This document shows positions 1 through 7,429 of a DNA stretch of 9,561 bases, in pieces. Source of the DNA: Chloroflexi bacterium TMED70. GTDB lineage: Bacteria; Chloroflexota; Dehalococcoidia; Lucifugimonadales; Lucifugimonadaceae. The notes under the pieces were generated by a model. It was not told where the DNA came from and ran no database searches. It was given only the letters and a program-made list of their open reading frames with translations. Both the position numbers and the translations under genes were made by a program. The stretch is from NCBI GenBank assembly GCA_002171675.1, contig NHDX01000043.1, forward strand, positions 59,497 to 69,057, written 5' to 3'. Each line of letters starts with the position of its first letter. Position 1 is the stretch's first letter.

Positions 1-9
1 ATATTATTC

Positions 10-40
10 TAATGATTTACTATCATTAAGTTTTCTTTCG
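10..40 (+). terminator. Weak hairpin with T-rich tail, possible terminator of an upstream gene
   Basis: A perfect 7-bp inverted repeat, TAATGAT (10-16) and ATCATTA (22-28), flanks a 5-base loop. It is followed by a T-rich run, TTTTCTTT (31-38). This could end transcription of a plus-strand gene lying before the window. The stem is nearly all A/T, so it would be a weak terminator. It could equally be an operator for the gene starting at 124, or chance in AT-rich DNA. Confidence 0.25.
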
Positions 41-88
41 AATAAAAAAAGTCAAATAAATTTAACCAAGGATATAAAAAACCTATAT

Positions 89-94
89 TATAAT
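89..94 (+). promoter_or_regulatory. -10 box of the mutarotase-like gene
   Basis: A perfect TATAAT lies 29 bases before the ATG at 124. No clear TTGACA-like -35 sits 16-18 bases upstream; CAAGGA at 67-72 is the best-placed hexamer and it is poor. Transcription would start near 101, leaving a short leader that contains the GGAG ribosome-binding site at 115-118. The 9-mer ATATTATAA (85-93) recurs at 2052-2060 before the lactonase gene, so the two transcripts may use similar promoters. Confidence 0.45.
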
Positions 95-123
95 CTAAAA
101 CAATTTACTTTTTTGGAGTCATT

Positions 124-1197
124 ATGGGTACCAATTATCAGGATGAAAGATCTCACGGAGTTAGAGTATCTGATGCGTGGAAATTTAGAGGCTTAAAAAC
201 AGTAGTATTAGAAAACAAACATATTCGGGTAGAAATAATATCTGATAAAGGAGCAGATATTTCAAGTTTTGTTCATAAATCAACTGATACAGAACTAATG
301 TTTAAAACTCCTTGGGGATTGAGAAATCCAAAAAATAATGTACCTCCTTCAGGAGATGGTGCTTCAGTTTGGCTAGATTATTATGAGGGTGGATGGCAAA
401 CAGTTGTTCCACATGGAGGATACCCTAGTAAATATTATGGTGCAGATTTTGGTATACATGGTGATGTAAATAATATTCCTTGGGACACAAAAATAATTGA
501 AGATACATCAAAAAAATGTACTGTCGAATTTATTGGTAGAAGCCTAAGAAGCCCATTTGAAATAAAAAGAGTAATATCACTAAATGAAAACGATAGCTTT
601 ATAGAAATTAATCAAGAGGTAAAAAATTTTGCTGAAGAAGATTTGAATATTGTTTGGTTAGAGCACATAGCAATTGGGGGTTCTTTTCTTTCACAAAATT
701 GCACATTAACTGTTCCAGATTGTACTATTCTAACGCATCCAGAAGATGCAGATAAATCATCTAAATTAAAACCAAATTTTAAAGGTAATTGGCCATATGC
801 TGAATATAAAGATGGGTCAAAAAATGATTTTAGAAAAATACCTGGTAAAGATGATAGATCTTTAGATATGGCTTATTTTACTAATCTATCTGATGGATGG
901 TATGCGGTCACAAATAATGATTTGAATATTACTTGGGGAGTAGAGTTTCCAAAAGATTTATTTAGGTATATTTGGTACTGGAGAAATTTTGGGGGAGGAT
1001 ATGGTTATCCGTGGTATGGCAGATGTTACAATGCAGGATTAGAACCATGTACAAGTTGGCATAATGGAGGAGTAGAACAGGCTGAAAATAATGGATCAGC
1101 TCACAATGTAAAATCAGGAGAAATCATAAAAGCAAAAATTAAAGCAGGAATAATCCAAGATTATTCTCAAAAAAATTCAGAGAATCCTTTTGTGTAA
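124..1197 (+). CDS. Aldose 1-epimerase (galactose mutarotase-like) family protein
   Basis: The 357-residue protein looks like a member of the galactose mutarotase-like superfamily, which interconverts sugar anomers in the cytoplasm. The N-terminal strands (about residues 26-60) match the usual opening in which a variable strand leads into a conserved G-A-D-I segment. A first His-rich stretch holds H97 in VPHGG, and a second holds H112 in GIHGD. E307 in AGLEP is a good candidate for the catalytic Glu that mutarotases carry near the C-terminus. No signal peptide is seen. The ATG is supported by GGAG at 115-118, five bases upstream. It lies next to a sugar-oxidation operon and probably supplies the anomer used by the dehydrogenase. 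The stop abuts that of the convergent SDR gene with no spacer. The family assignment is fairly secure; the sugar is unknown, and related proteins of this fold can be epimerases of other carbohydrate substrates. Confidence 0.75.
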   Translation: MGTNYQDERSHGVRVSDAWKFRGLKTVVLENKHIRVEIISDKGADISSFVHKSTDTELMFKTPWGLRNPKNNVPPSGDGASVWLDYYEGGWQTVVPHGGYPSKYYGADFGIHGDVNNIPWDTKIIEDTSKKCTVEFIGRSLRSPFEIKRVISLNENDSFIEINQEVKNFAEEDLNIVWLEHIAIGGSFLSQNCTLTVPDCTILTHPEDADKSSKLKPNFKGNWPYAEYKDGSKNDFRKIPGKDDRSLDMAYFTNLSDGWYAVTNNDLNITWGVEFPKDLFRYIWYWRNFGGGYGYPWYGRCYNAGLEPCTSWHNGGVEQAENNGSAHNVKSGEIIKAKIKAGIIQDYSQKNSENPFV

Positions 1198-1995
1198 TTA
1201 CTCACCCTGGAGGTCAGCATCCCAACCACCTTTGGCCATTATTCCTCCATCAACATTTATAAATTCTCCCGAAATATATGATGCTTTGTCAGTGCATAAA
1301 AAAGAAGCTACATGCCCAATTTCATGAATTTGCCCTACCCTACCTAGAGGTATAATTTCTCCTAAAGACTCAAGGCTATCTTCTATATTTCCAGTTATAG
1401 ATTTTCTAACCAATGGAGTGTCAAATGCTCCAGGATTTATAGTGTTGACTCTAATATTACTTTTTATGTAATCTAATGACATTTGCCTAGTAAGTGATAT
1501 TACTGCGCCTTTACTTGCAGCATAAGGTGGAACTAATTTCTGTGATTGGAGGCCTTGGACACTTGAAATATTTATTATTGATCCTTTACCTATTTTTTTC
1601 ATATGTGGAATTGAATATTTACTCATCAAAAAATAGCTTTTTAAATTAACATTAATTACTGCATCCCACATTTCTTCAGTAGTATCTTCGATATTTTTAT
1701 AGGATGCAGGGGGTTGAATTCCTACATTATTTACTAAAATATCTAACCTACCCAAAATATTGACACAATCATCAACTACTTTTTTAGGAGAATCAGACTT
1801 TTCAAAATTTGCTTCCAAAAAAATTGCCTTTCCACCTTGTGATTCAATATCTTTAACAGCTTGATTTCCATAATCTTTTGAAATATCTGCAATACAAACA
1901 GTAGCTCCATCTTGAGCAAGCACATTAGTAATTCCTCTTCCTATACCCTGGGCTCCTCCAGTCACTATTGCTACTTTTCCTTTATGATCAGGCAT
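1198..1995 (-). CDS. SDR-family NAD(P)-dependent dehydrogenase, probable sugar or keto-sugar-acid dehydrogenase
   Basis: A classical short-chain dehydrogenase/reductase of 265 residues. Visible motifs are TGGAQGIG (12-19) for the dinucleotide, D37 at the end of the second strand (which usually favours NAD over NADP), NNVG (89-92), N117, S145, Y158 and K162, giving the complete Asn-Ser-Tyr-Lys set. The C-terminus holds the usual S-G-E-F-I-N-V-D-G-G substrate-loop segment. I chose the ATG at 1995-1993: GAAAGGA (2007-2001) lies five bases upstream and MPDHKGKVAIVTGG is a normal SDR opening. A GTG at 2034 would add 13 residues but has no ribosome-binding site and lies upstream of the likely -10 box. 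It is transcribed away from the six-gene operon across a shared 91-bp region. In that context it could be the sugar 1-dehydrogenase or the 2-keto-3-deoxy-acid 4-dehydrogenase; sequence alone does not decide which. Confidence 0.85.
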   Translation of the reverse strand: MPDHKGKVAIVTGGAQGIGRGITNVLAQDGATVCIADISKDYGNQAVKDIESQGGKAIFLEANFEKSDSPKKVVDDCVNILGRLDILVNNVGIQPPASYKNIEDTTEEMWDAVINVNLKSYFLMSKYSIPHMKKIGKGSIINISSVQGLQSQKLVPPYAASKGAVISLTRQMSLDYIKSNIRVNTINPGAFDTPLVRKSITGNIEDSLESLGEIIPLGRVGQIHEIGHVASFLCTDKASYISGEFINVDGGIMAKGGWDADLQGE

Positions 1996-2086
1996 GTTAA
2001 TCCTTTCTAAGTTTCTTCTCCAAAAAGTATACACGATTTATATTTATGGTGATATTATAAATTTCATATTGGAGTAAAGGTGTAAA
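1996..2086. promoter_or_regulatory. Divergent promoter region between the SDR and the lactonase operon
   Basis: This 91-bp gap separates two outward-reading transcripts. On the minus strand TATACT (2031-2026) is a good -10 match, giving a leader of about 24 bases before the ATG at 1995. On the plus strand ATATTATAA (2052-2060) repeats the 9-mer found before the gene at 124, and TATAAA (2056-2061) within that stretch can serve as a -10. Neither direction has a convincing -35, which would fit activator-dependent promoters. GGAG (2071-2074) and AAAGGTG (2076-2082) precede the GTG at 2087. I found no clean operator palindrome. Confidence 0.4.
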
Positions 2087-2986
2087 GTGGAATATCATGT
2101 AGAAAAATTAGCATCACCTAATGCTGTTGTTGGAGAAGGTCCAGTTTGGAACCCAGAAGAAAAACGATTATATTGGACTGATATTTATGGAGGTAAATTA
2201 TATAGTTATGATCCAGTTAGTAAGACTAATGACTTGATTCATGATGGGATTAATGTTGGTGGTTTTAGGTTTAACGAAAACGGAGGATTATTACTAGGAT
2301 CTTGGGAAGGAATTTATTTATGGGATTTAGAAAATGATTATAAATTATTAAGAGATGGCGCAATAAATGATACTGGTATAAATATTAGAATTAACGATGC
2401 CACTGCTGGACCAGATGGAGGGTTTTATTGTGGAACTGATGCAACAAACTGGGAAAATGACGTTGTTTTTAGAATAAATCCAGATAAATCAATAAACGTA
2501 ATTGATGAAGGAGTTAAACTATGCAACGGTATGGGGTTTTCTCCTGATGAATCAACTTTTTACAGCACAGATTCTTTAAGAAAAATAATATATAAATGGG
2601 ATTATAATAAGATAAAAAAATCAGTAAGTAACAAAAATATTCTTGTAAATTTAGATGATGATTCTGTAGGAATTGTTGATGGTATGACTGTAGATTCAGA
2701 AGGTTTTATTTGGTCTGCTATATGGTTTGGATCTAAAGTTATGAGATTTGATCCAGATGGTAAATTAGAAAGAGAAATTCATTTCCCCGCAACTCAGACT
2801 TCTTGTCCAATGTTTGGAGGAAAAGATCTTAATGAGCTATATGTAACAACTGCGAATGCAGGAACAGGCGATCCTCCAATTGGGTCTGAACCAAAAGGAT
2901 ATGATAATAATGCTTATCGAGGTGGAGATTTATTTAAAGTTACATTAGACATACAAGGAAAATTGGAATACAAAACAAAATTTTGA
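2087..2986 (+). CDS. SMP-30/gluconolactonase-family sugar lactonase
   Basis: This protein of 299 residues is an SMP-30/Gnl/LRE-like six-bladed beta-propeller that hydrolyses sugar-acid lactones to open aldonates, using a divalent metal. The opening GEGPVW places metal ligand E17. N147 (in CNGMGF) and D198 (in VDGMTVD) are the expected second and third ligands. R101 and N103 (in RINDA) match the substrate-contact positions of the mammalian enzyme. The length is normal and there is no signal peptide, so it acts in the cytoplasm. The start is a GTG, supported by AAAGG at 2076-2080 and by the family's typical distance to the first metal ligand; no in-frame ATG gives a better start. It is first in a six-gene operon, and its TGA stop overlaps the ribosome-binding site of the next gene. 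The role fits opening the lactone made by one of the SDRs. Whether the substrate is an L-fucono-, L-rhamnono-, galactono- or pentonolactone cannot be told. Confidence 0.88.
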   Translation: MEYHVEKLASPNAVVGEGPVWNPEEKRLYWTDIYGGKLYSYDPVSKTNDLIHDGINVGGFRFNENGGLLLGSWEGIYLWDLENDYKLLRDGAINDTGINIRINDATAGPDGGFYCGTDATNWENDVVFRINPDKSINVIDEGVKLCNGMGFSPDESTFYSTDSLRKIIYKWDYNKIKKSVSNKNILVNLDDDSVGIVDGMTVDSEGFIWSAIWFGSKVMRFDPDGKLEREIHFPATQTSCPMFGGKDLNELYVTTANAGTGDPPIGSEPKGYDNNAYRGGDLFKVTLDIQGKLEYKTKF

Positions 2987-2996
2987 GGAGTTTTTT

Positions 2997-3785
2997 ATGG
3001 GATTGTTAGATGGTAAAAAAGTTCTAATTACTGGAGCAAGAAAAGGAATTGGGAGAGGCATTGCAATTACACTAGCCAATGAAGGAGCCATTGTTGGAAT
3101 AAACGATATTTTAGAAGATCAATACACCAAGAAATTATTGAGCATAATTTCTAAAAAAGAACCTAATGGTAGTTTTCATAAGGGTGATGTTAGCACAATA
3201 AATGGTATCAATGCCGTTTTTGATTCTTTTATGGATACTCACGGGCAAATAGATATTTTAGTTAATAATGCCATATTTCCAGATCAACAAAGACCTTTTT
3301 TTGAGACTGATGAGGTTTATTGGGATAGGATGATGAATTTATCTCTTAAGGGTTACTTCTTTGCCTCTCAAAGAGCTGCAAAAGAAATGATATCAAGTGG
3401 TGAAGGAGGAAGAATAATTTGTTTATCAAGTGTTCATTCATATATAGCTATGCCAAAATGGACAGCTTATGGAACTGCAAAAATGGGACTTAGAAGAATG
3501 GTAAAAGGCATGGCTGCAGATTTGGCTGGTAAAAATATAACTGCAAATTGCATAGCCCCTGGTGCAATTTCAAATAGATTACCTGAACTTGATGACGAGG
3601 CTGTCGATGGCCCTCCGCATAATCCTGACGAATTCAAGAGATTTGTTCCATCAGGAAAAGGAGGATTACCTAGTGATATTGCAAACGCTGTTTTATATTT
3701 ATCCTCAGATTTAGGTCAATATGTGAATGGTGAAACTTTACTAGTCGACGGAGGAATGATTGCCTCTCAAAAATTTCATGACTAA
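2997..3785 (+). CDS. SDR-family oxidoreductase, probable sugar or 2-keto-3-deoxy-acid dehydrogenase
   Basis: A second classical SDR, 262 residues long. Motifs are TGARKGIG (12-19), D37 after the second strand (suggesting NAD), NNAI (90-93), S145, Y158 and K162 in YGTAK, and a C-terminal V-N-G-E-T-L-L-V-D-G-G stretch. The fourth residue of the usual NNAG motif is Ile, a modest departure. The motif positions match those of the divergent SDR, but the two differ clearly in sequence, so they are different subfamilies and not a recent duplication. The ATG is preceded by GAGGAG (2985-2990), which overlaps the upstream TGA, indicating translational coupling with the lactonase. Its place right after the lactonase favours sugar 1-dehydrogenase, leaving C4 oxidation to the other SDR, but the reverse is possible. 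Confidence 0.85.
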   Translation: MGLLDGKKVLITGARKGIGRGIAITLANEGAIVGINDILEDQYTKKLLSIISKKEPNGSFHKGDVSTINGINAVFDSFMDTHGQIDILVNNAIFPDQQRPFFETDEVYWDRMMNLSLKGYFFASQRAAKEMISSGEGGRIICLSSVHSYIAMPKWTAYGTAKMGLRRMVKGMAADLAGKNITANCIAPGAISNRLPELDDEAVDGPPHNPDEFKRFVPSGKGGLPSDIANAVLYLSSDLGQYVNGETLLVDGGMIASQKFHD

Positions 3786-3808
3786 AAAAATTATAAACAA
3801 GGATTAAT

Positions 3809-4987
3809 ATGAAAATTACAGATTTAAAGGTTTATCTCACAAGACCAAAAAGTAGTACTAGATCATGGTTGTTTGTTGAGATAGAAACTGACGAAGGCAT
3901 TACTGGGACAGGAGAATCAACAAATTCTGGTGGAGGAGGAGCTCTAGTTTTGGCACAAACCTACAATATGATCAAAAATGATCTAGAGGGTCAAGATTTT
4001 TCTGAAGGATTAATTGGTGAAGATCCTGCAAATATTGATTATATATGGCATAAAATTTACAGACGATTTGGAACACTAGGGTCAAGAGGTTTTGCAACAA
4101 CTTTATTAAGTGGGATAGATATGGCACTTTGGGATATAAAAGGAAAAGCCTTAAATAGACCCGTTTGGGACTTACTCGGAGGAAAAGTAAGAGAATCAGT
4201 TCCAGTTTATTCTCATGTTGGAAATTTAGAAAATATTGAAACTGCAGTTGCAGATGCAAAAAGACAAGTTGCTTTGGGTTATGAAGCACTAAAACTTGAT
4301 CCATTTATGCCCGAAATGAAATTTCATCATAGACGTTATATTGATGGGAAAATATCACAATCTGGAGCTACATATGCTGATGATCTAATGGGTGAGCTCA
4401 GAAAAAATGTTGGACCTGAAATAGAACTAATGATAGATGCTCATGGAAATTTTGATGTTTCTACTGCCACAGAATTATGTAATCGAATGAAAAAGCATAA
4501 CTTAGTATGGTTTGAGGAACCTTTACAACCAGAAAGTCTTGAGGCACATAGACAGCTTAGAAATAATACAGATATTAATCTATGCATTGGAGAGAGAAAA
4601 TTTACAAGATGGGATTTTGCTCCTTATTTACAGGAAGGTTTAGTTAACTACATAATGCCTGATATATGTTGGACTGGAGGAATCTCAGAAATGAAAAGAA
4701 TTGCGGTTCTTGCTGAAACCTATTATGTACCAATAAGTCCACATGATGCTTCTGGTGCTTTCAATGTTATAACAGGGGCACATGTATTAATGAATGTCCC
4801 AAATATATACAGGTTAGAAATGACTGATCATGCATTAGAAAATTATAATTCTGTAATTACAGAACCTTTAGATATAAGAGATGGACACATACACCTAAAT
4901 GATAAACCAGGCTTAGGTTATGAACTAAATCATGATTTTATTTCATCAAATCCTGATCCTGAATGGGAGAAAATTATAAATTCTTGA
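3809..4987 (+). CDS. Enolase-superfamily sugar-acid dehydratase (mandelate racemase subgroup, galactonate dehydratase-like)
   Basis: This protein (392 residues) has the two-part enolase-superfamily build: a capping domain (about 1-125, containing GTGES) and a TIM barrel. Metal ligands are D210 (in IDAHGN), E236 (in FEEPL) and E262 (in IGERK). They are followed by D285 and H312, the Asp-His dyad that abstracts the alpha proton. The 26-26-23-27 spacing equals that of mandelate racemase (195, 221, 247, 270, 297). H212, two residues after the first ligand, and K162-x-D164 in place of the Lys-x-Lys pair point to an acid-sugar dehydratase of the D-galactonate/D-arabinonate dehydratase sort and away from a racemase. 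The product would be a 2-keto-3-deoxy acid. A longer loop (about 167-195) lies between the Lys and the first ligand. AAGGA (3799-3803) supports the ATG. Substrate assignment needs enzymology; L-fuconate, L-rhamnonate, galactonate and pentonates are all possible. Confidence 0.85.
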   Translation: MKITDLKVYLTRPKSSTRSWLFVEIETDEGITGTGESTNSGGGGALVLAQTYNMIKNDLEGQDFSEGLIGEDPANIDYIWHKIYRRFGTLGSRGFATTLLSGIDMALWDIKGKALNRPVWDLLGGKVRESVPVYSHVGNLENIETAVADAKRQVALGYEALKLDPFMPEMKFHHRRYIDGKISQSGATYADDLMGELRKNVGPEIELMIDAHGNFDVSTATELCNRMKKHNLVWFEEPLQPESLEAHRQLRNNTDINLCIGERKFTRWDFAPYLQEGLVNYIMPDICWTGGISEMKRIAVLAETYYVPISPHDASGAFNVITGAHVLMNVPNIYRLEMTDHALENYNSVITEPLDIRDGHIHLNDKPGLGYELNHDFISSNPDPEWEKIINS

Positions 4988-5018
4988 AATATAAAATCCT
5001 TAAAGAAAAGAGTTAACT

Positions 5019-6269
5019 ATGATTAAAATTCCTATAGCTATAGTAGGAGCAGGTGGAATGGGAGGTAGGCACTTAAGAGCATTAGATGCACTTTATAAAA
5101 GTGGAATGTCAAATGTTGAACTTATTGCTGTCTGTGATATTAGAAGAGAAAATGCTATTCACTTGGCAGATAAAGCTGAAGAAATCCTTGGCTCAAGACC
5201 AATTGTTTTTACATCTATGGAGCAAATGAAAAAAGATAGACCTGACATTCAAGCAGTTGATATTACAACTGATTCTGGTTCACATCACTTAATTGCAGAA
5301 TTAGCATTTGAACTTGGATACAACGTTCTTTGTGAAAAACCTCTATCCCTGACCATCAGAGGCTGTAATCGTGTTATAGAAGCTTGGAAAAAAAGTGGAA
5401 AAGTTTTGAGTGTTGGAGAACAAGAAAGAAGAGATCCTATTTGTAGATTAAATAAAGCAATTATTGATGAAGGAATTATTGGTAATCCATATAGTTTTAT
5501 TCAGGGTTCAGCTAGAGGAGGAAATGATATTATTATTTGGCCTTGGAGGCATTATAAAAATATTGGAGGTATTTTTGTAGATGCAGGAGTTCATACTGTA
5601 GATCAAATGATGTATTACTTGGGAGATATTGAAGAAGTATTTGCTGTATCTAAAATTTGGGAACCTAAAAGATATAAAGGTGAGAAAATTGGAGTTGCTA
5701 ATTTTTATGACCATTGGGTTAATGAGGTGCCTGATGAAATAGATGCTAATGCTGAAGATATGGTTATTTCAACAATGAAATATAAGAATGGAGCTGTCGG
5801 ACAATGGACTTCTTTTTTTGCAGCCCATGGTGAAGTAACTGAATACGGCATGATTTACGGTAGTAAAGGGTCTATAAGGCCTGCTAAACAGCGAAGAGGA
5901 GATCCTTTGACTATAACCTTAGACGGAGCAGGAACTATATCTGGAAATGATGTTCTAGAACTTGTTCCAAATTTTCATCTTGATGAACTTCCTGCAAGAT
6001 TATTCGGCTCGGAAAGATTAGGGTCTTACAATACACCTTTTGAGGATGCAGATAGATTTTTGGTTGCATTAGAATATTTTGAGTTGGGTCAATGTATAGC
6101 TGATGGTACAAAACCTGAAGTTGATGCATATATAGGAAGAAAAGATCTTGCCGTTTGTAATGCAGCCTTAGAATCTTCAATTTTAGGTAGATCAGTAACA
6201 ATAGAAGAAATAGAAAATGAAAAAACGTCAGTTTATGAATCTAGTATTAACGATCATTGGAAAATATAA
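5019..6269 (+). CDS. Gfo/Idh/MocA-family oxidoreductase
   Basis: At 416 residues this is a Gfo/Idh/MocA protein: an N-terminal Rossmann domain with GAGGMG (10-15) and D40 at the end of the second strand (an NAD-type cue), then CEKPL with E106, K107 and P108, where the Lys is the usual catalytic or cofactor-contact residue. The C-terminal domain starts with a D188-x-G-x-H192-x-x-D195 segment typical of sugar and inositol dehydrogenases in this family. It is somewhat longer than the common 330-390 residues. It lacks a twin-arginine or other export signal, so it is cytoplasmic. The ATG follows a weak purine-rich AAAAGAG (5006-5012). It sits between two dehydratase genes, with gaps of 31 and 17 bp. 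Likely roles are oxidation of a sugar, sugar acid or cyclitol at a ring carbon, possibly as part of an epimerisation or of a second substrate route. The precise reaction is unknown. Confidence 0.82.
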   Translation: MIKIPIAIVGAGGMGGRHLRALDALYKSGMSNVELIAVCDIRRENAIHLADKAEEILGSRPIVFTSMEQMKKDRPDIQAVDITTDSGSHHLIAELAFELGYNVLCEKPLSLTIRGCNRVIEAWKKSGKVLSVGEQERRDPICRLNKAIIDEGIIGNPYSFIQGSARGGNDIIIWPWRHYKNIGGIFVDAGVHTVDQMMYYLGDIEEVFAVSKIWEPKRYKGEKIGVANFYDHWVNEVPDEIDANAEDMVISTMKYKNGAVGQWTSFFAAHGEVTEYGMIYGSKGSIRPAKQRRGDPLTITLDGAGTISGNDVLELVPNFHLDELPARLFGSERLGSYNTPFEDADRFLVALEYFELGQCIADGTKPEVDAYIGRKDLAVCNAALESSILGRSVTIEEIENEKTSVYESSINDHWKI

Positions 6270-6286
6270 GAAAGTGAGCAAAAAAA

Positions 6287-7414
6287 TTGAAAATTGAAAA
6301 AGTTGAAACCTTCTTTGTTTCTCGTTTTCTTGTAGTAAAAGTAACTACAGAAGATGGAATAGAAGGAATTGGAGAATCATGCTATTGGTCGTATCCAAAA
6401 GCTGCTGAAGCAACTATTCATGGTTTTAGAGATGAATTAATTGGTATGGATGCAGATAATATTGAACATATTTGGTCATATCTATGGAGGTACAATTCAG
6501 CTTTTAGAGGTAATAGTATTGGAGGAGCTATAAGTGCTATTGATATGGCTTTATGGGACATTAAGGGCAAGAGACTAAAAGAACCAATTTGGAATTTACT
6601 TGGAGGCAAGGTAAGAAATAAAGTAAGAGCTATTGCGCAGGGAATATCAGGAAATTCTCCGGATGAATTTGCTAAAGGTGCAAAAAAAGTATTAGATGAA
6701 GGATTTAGTGCATTGAAATTTACGCCTATGGCAAAGGAATGGGCTCAAATGAACTATACTAAGATGATTGGTTTTGCTGTAGAAAGTGTTAGAGCAGTAA
6801 GAGAAACAGTTGGATGGGAATTTGATATTGGAGTAGAGATTCATAGAAATATGCAACCACATGAAGCTATCGCTTTTTGTGAGGAAGTTGCACCATTAAG
6901 GCCTTATTTTATTGAGGATCCTATCGTACCTGATTCAGTTATAGCTATGGGTGAAGTATCAAAAAAAATGAGACTTCCTCTAGCCGTTGGGGAAAGGAAC
7001 ATGGGAATATGGGAATTTAGAGAGTATGCACAAATTGTAAAACCTGCATTTTTTAAGCCTGATATTGCTGTCGCAGGAGGTATAACTGGAGTAAAAAAGA
7101 TAGCTACAATTGCTGAAGCTCACCACATAAAAATATGTCCTCATAATTTTCAAGGACCTATTGCCACAGCTGCTTGCATAGCATTAGGAATTTCATCACC
7201 ATCTTGGGATGTTCAAGAATCTGTACAAGAAGATATACCACCTAGAAGAGACATGACAGATGAAATCATTAAGCTTGAAAATGGATGGTATACACCATCA
7301 GAGAAGCCTGGATTAGGATTGAATTTTAATAACGATGCTCCAAATAAACATCCGTTTGATCCAGCTAAAGTTCCTCCTCCAATTAGAGATGATGGTAGCG
7401 TTGCTTTGCAATAA
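6287..7414 (+). CDS. Enolase-superfamily dehydratase with Glu as first metal ligand
   Basis: A second mandelate racemase/muconate-lactonising family protein, 375 residues, only distantly similar to the one at 3809. The start is TTG: the opening KIEKVETFFVSR lines up with MKITDLKVYLTRP of the other dehydratase, a purine-rich AGTGAG (6273-6278) precedes it, and no ATG or GTG is better placed. Expected metal positions are E184 (in VEIHRN), E210 (in FIEDP) and E236 (in VGERN), followed by D259 and H286. The spacing is exactly 26-26-23-27, so the register is firm and the usual first-ligand Asp is replaced by Glu. H186 keeps the +2 His of galactonate dehydratase-like enzymes, and K144 stands where the barrel Lys does. 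The protein should still bind a divalent metal and dehydrate a sugar acid, probably a different one from its neighbour, or the same compound in another configuration. Glu here may define a known subfamily; I cannot check. Confidence 0.82.
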   Translation: MKIEKVETFFVSRFLVVKVTTEDGIEGIGESCYWSYPKAAEATIHGFRDELIGMDADNIEHIWSYLWRYNSAFRGNSIGGAISAIDMALWDIKGKRLKEPIWNLLGGKVRNKVRAIAQGISGNSPDEFAKGAKKVLDEGFSALKFTPMAKEWAQMNYTKMIGFAVESVRAVRETVGWEFDIGVEIHRNMQPHEAIAFCEEVAPLRPYFIEDPIVPDSVIAMGEVSKKMRLPLAVGERNMGIWEFREYAQIVKPAFFKPDIAVAGGITGVKKIATIAEAHHIKICPHNFQGPIATAACIALGISSPSWDVQESVQEDIPPRRDMTDEIIKLENGWYTPSEKPGLGLNFNNDAPNKHPFDPAKVPPPIRDDGSVALQ

Positions 7415-7429
7415 TTAGAAAGTTTTTTT

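Noticed and set aside
1163..1190. Hairpin ATTCTC (1163-1168) and GAGAAT (1180-1185) followed by CCTTTT at the end of the mutarotase-like gene, as a terminator
   Set aside because: Only 6 bp with an 11-base loop and a short interrupted T run; too weak to call in AT-rich coding DNA.
1996..2034. A 13-residue N-terminal extension of the minus-strand SDR from a GTG at 2034
   Set aside because: No ribosome-binding site before it, it lies upstream of the likely -10 box TATACT, and the ATG at 1995 has a good AGGA and gives a normal SDR N-terminus.
2052..2070. Possible operator palindrome around ATATTATAAATTTCATATT
   Set aside because: Symmetry breaks at several positions and the region is nearly all A/T, so chance is the simpler explanation.
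2997..3785. The two SDR genes as a recent duplication
   Set aside because: Motif positions coincide, but this is general to the SDR fold; sequences between motifs differ widely.
3972..4304. Minus-strand reading frame of 110 codons inside the first dehydratase gene
   Set aside because: Leu-rich antisense shadow of a well-supported enzyme gene, with no ribosome-binding site or recognisable motif.
5935..6201. Minus-strand reading frame of 88 codons inside the Gfo/Idh gene
   Set aside because: Antisense shadow of a gene with clear motifs; low-complexity Leu/His/Gln composition.
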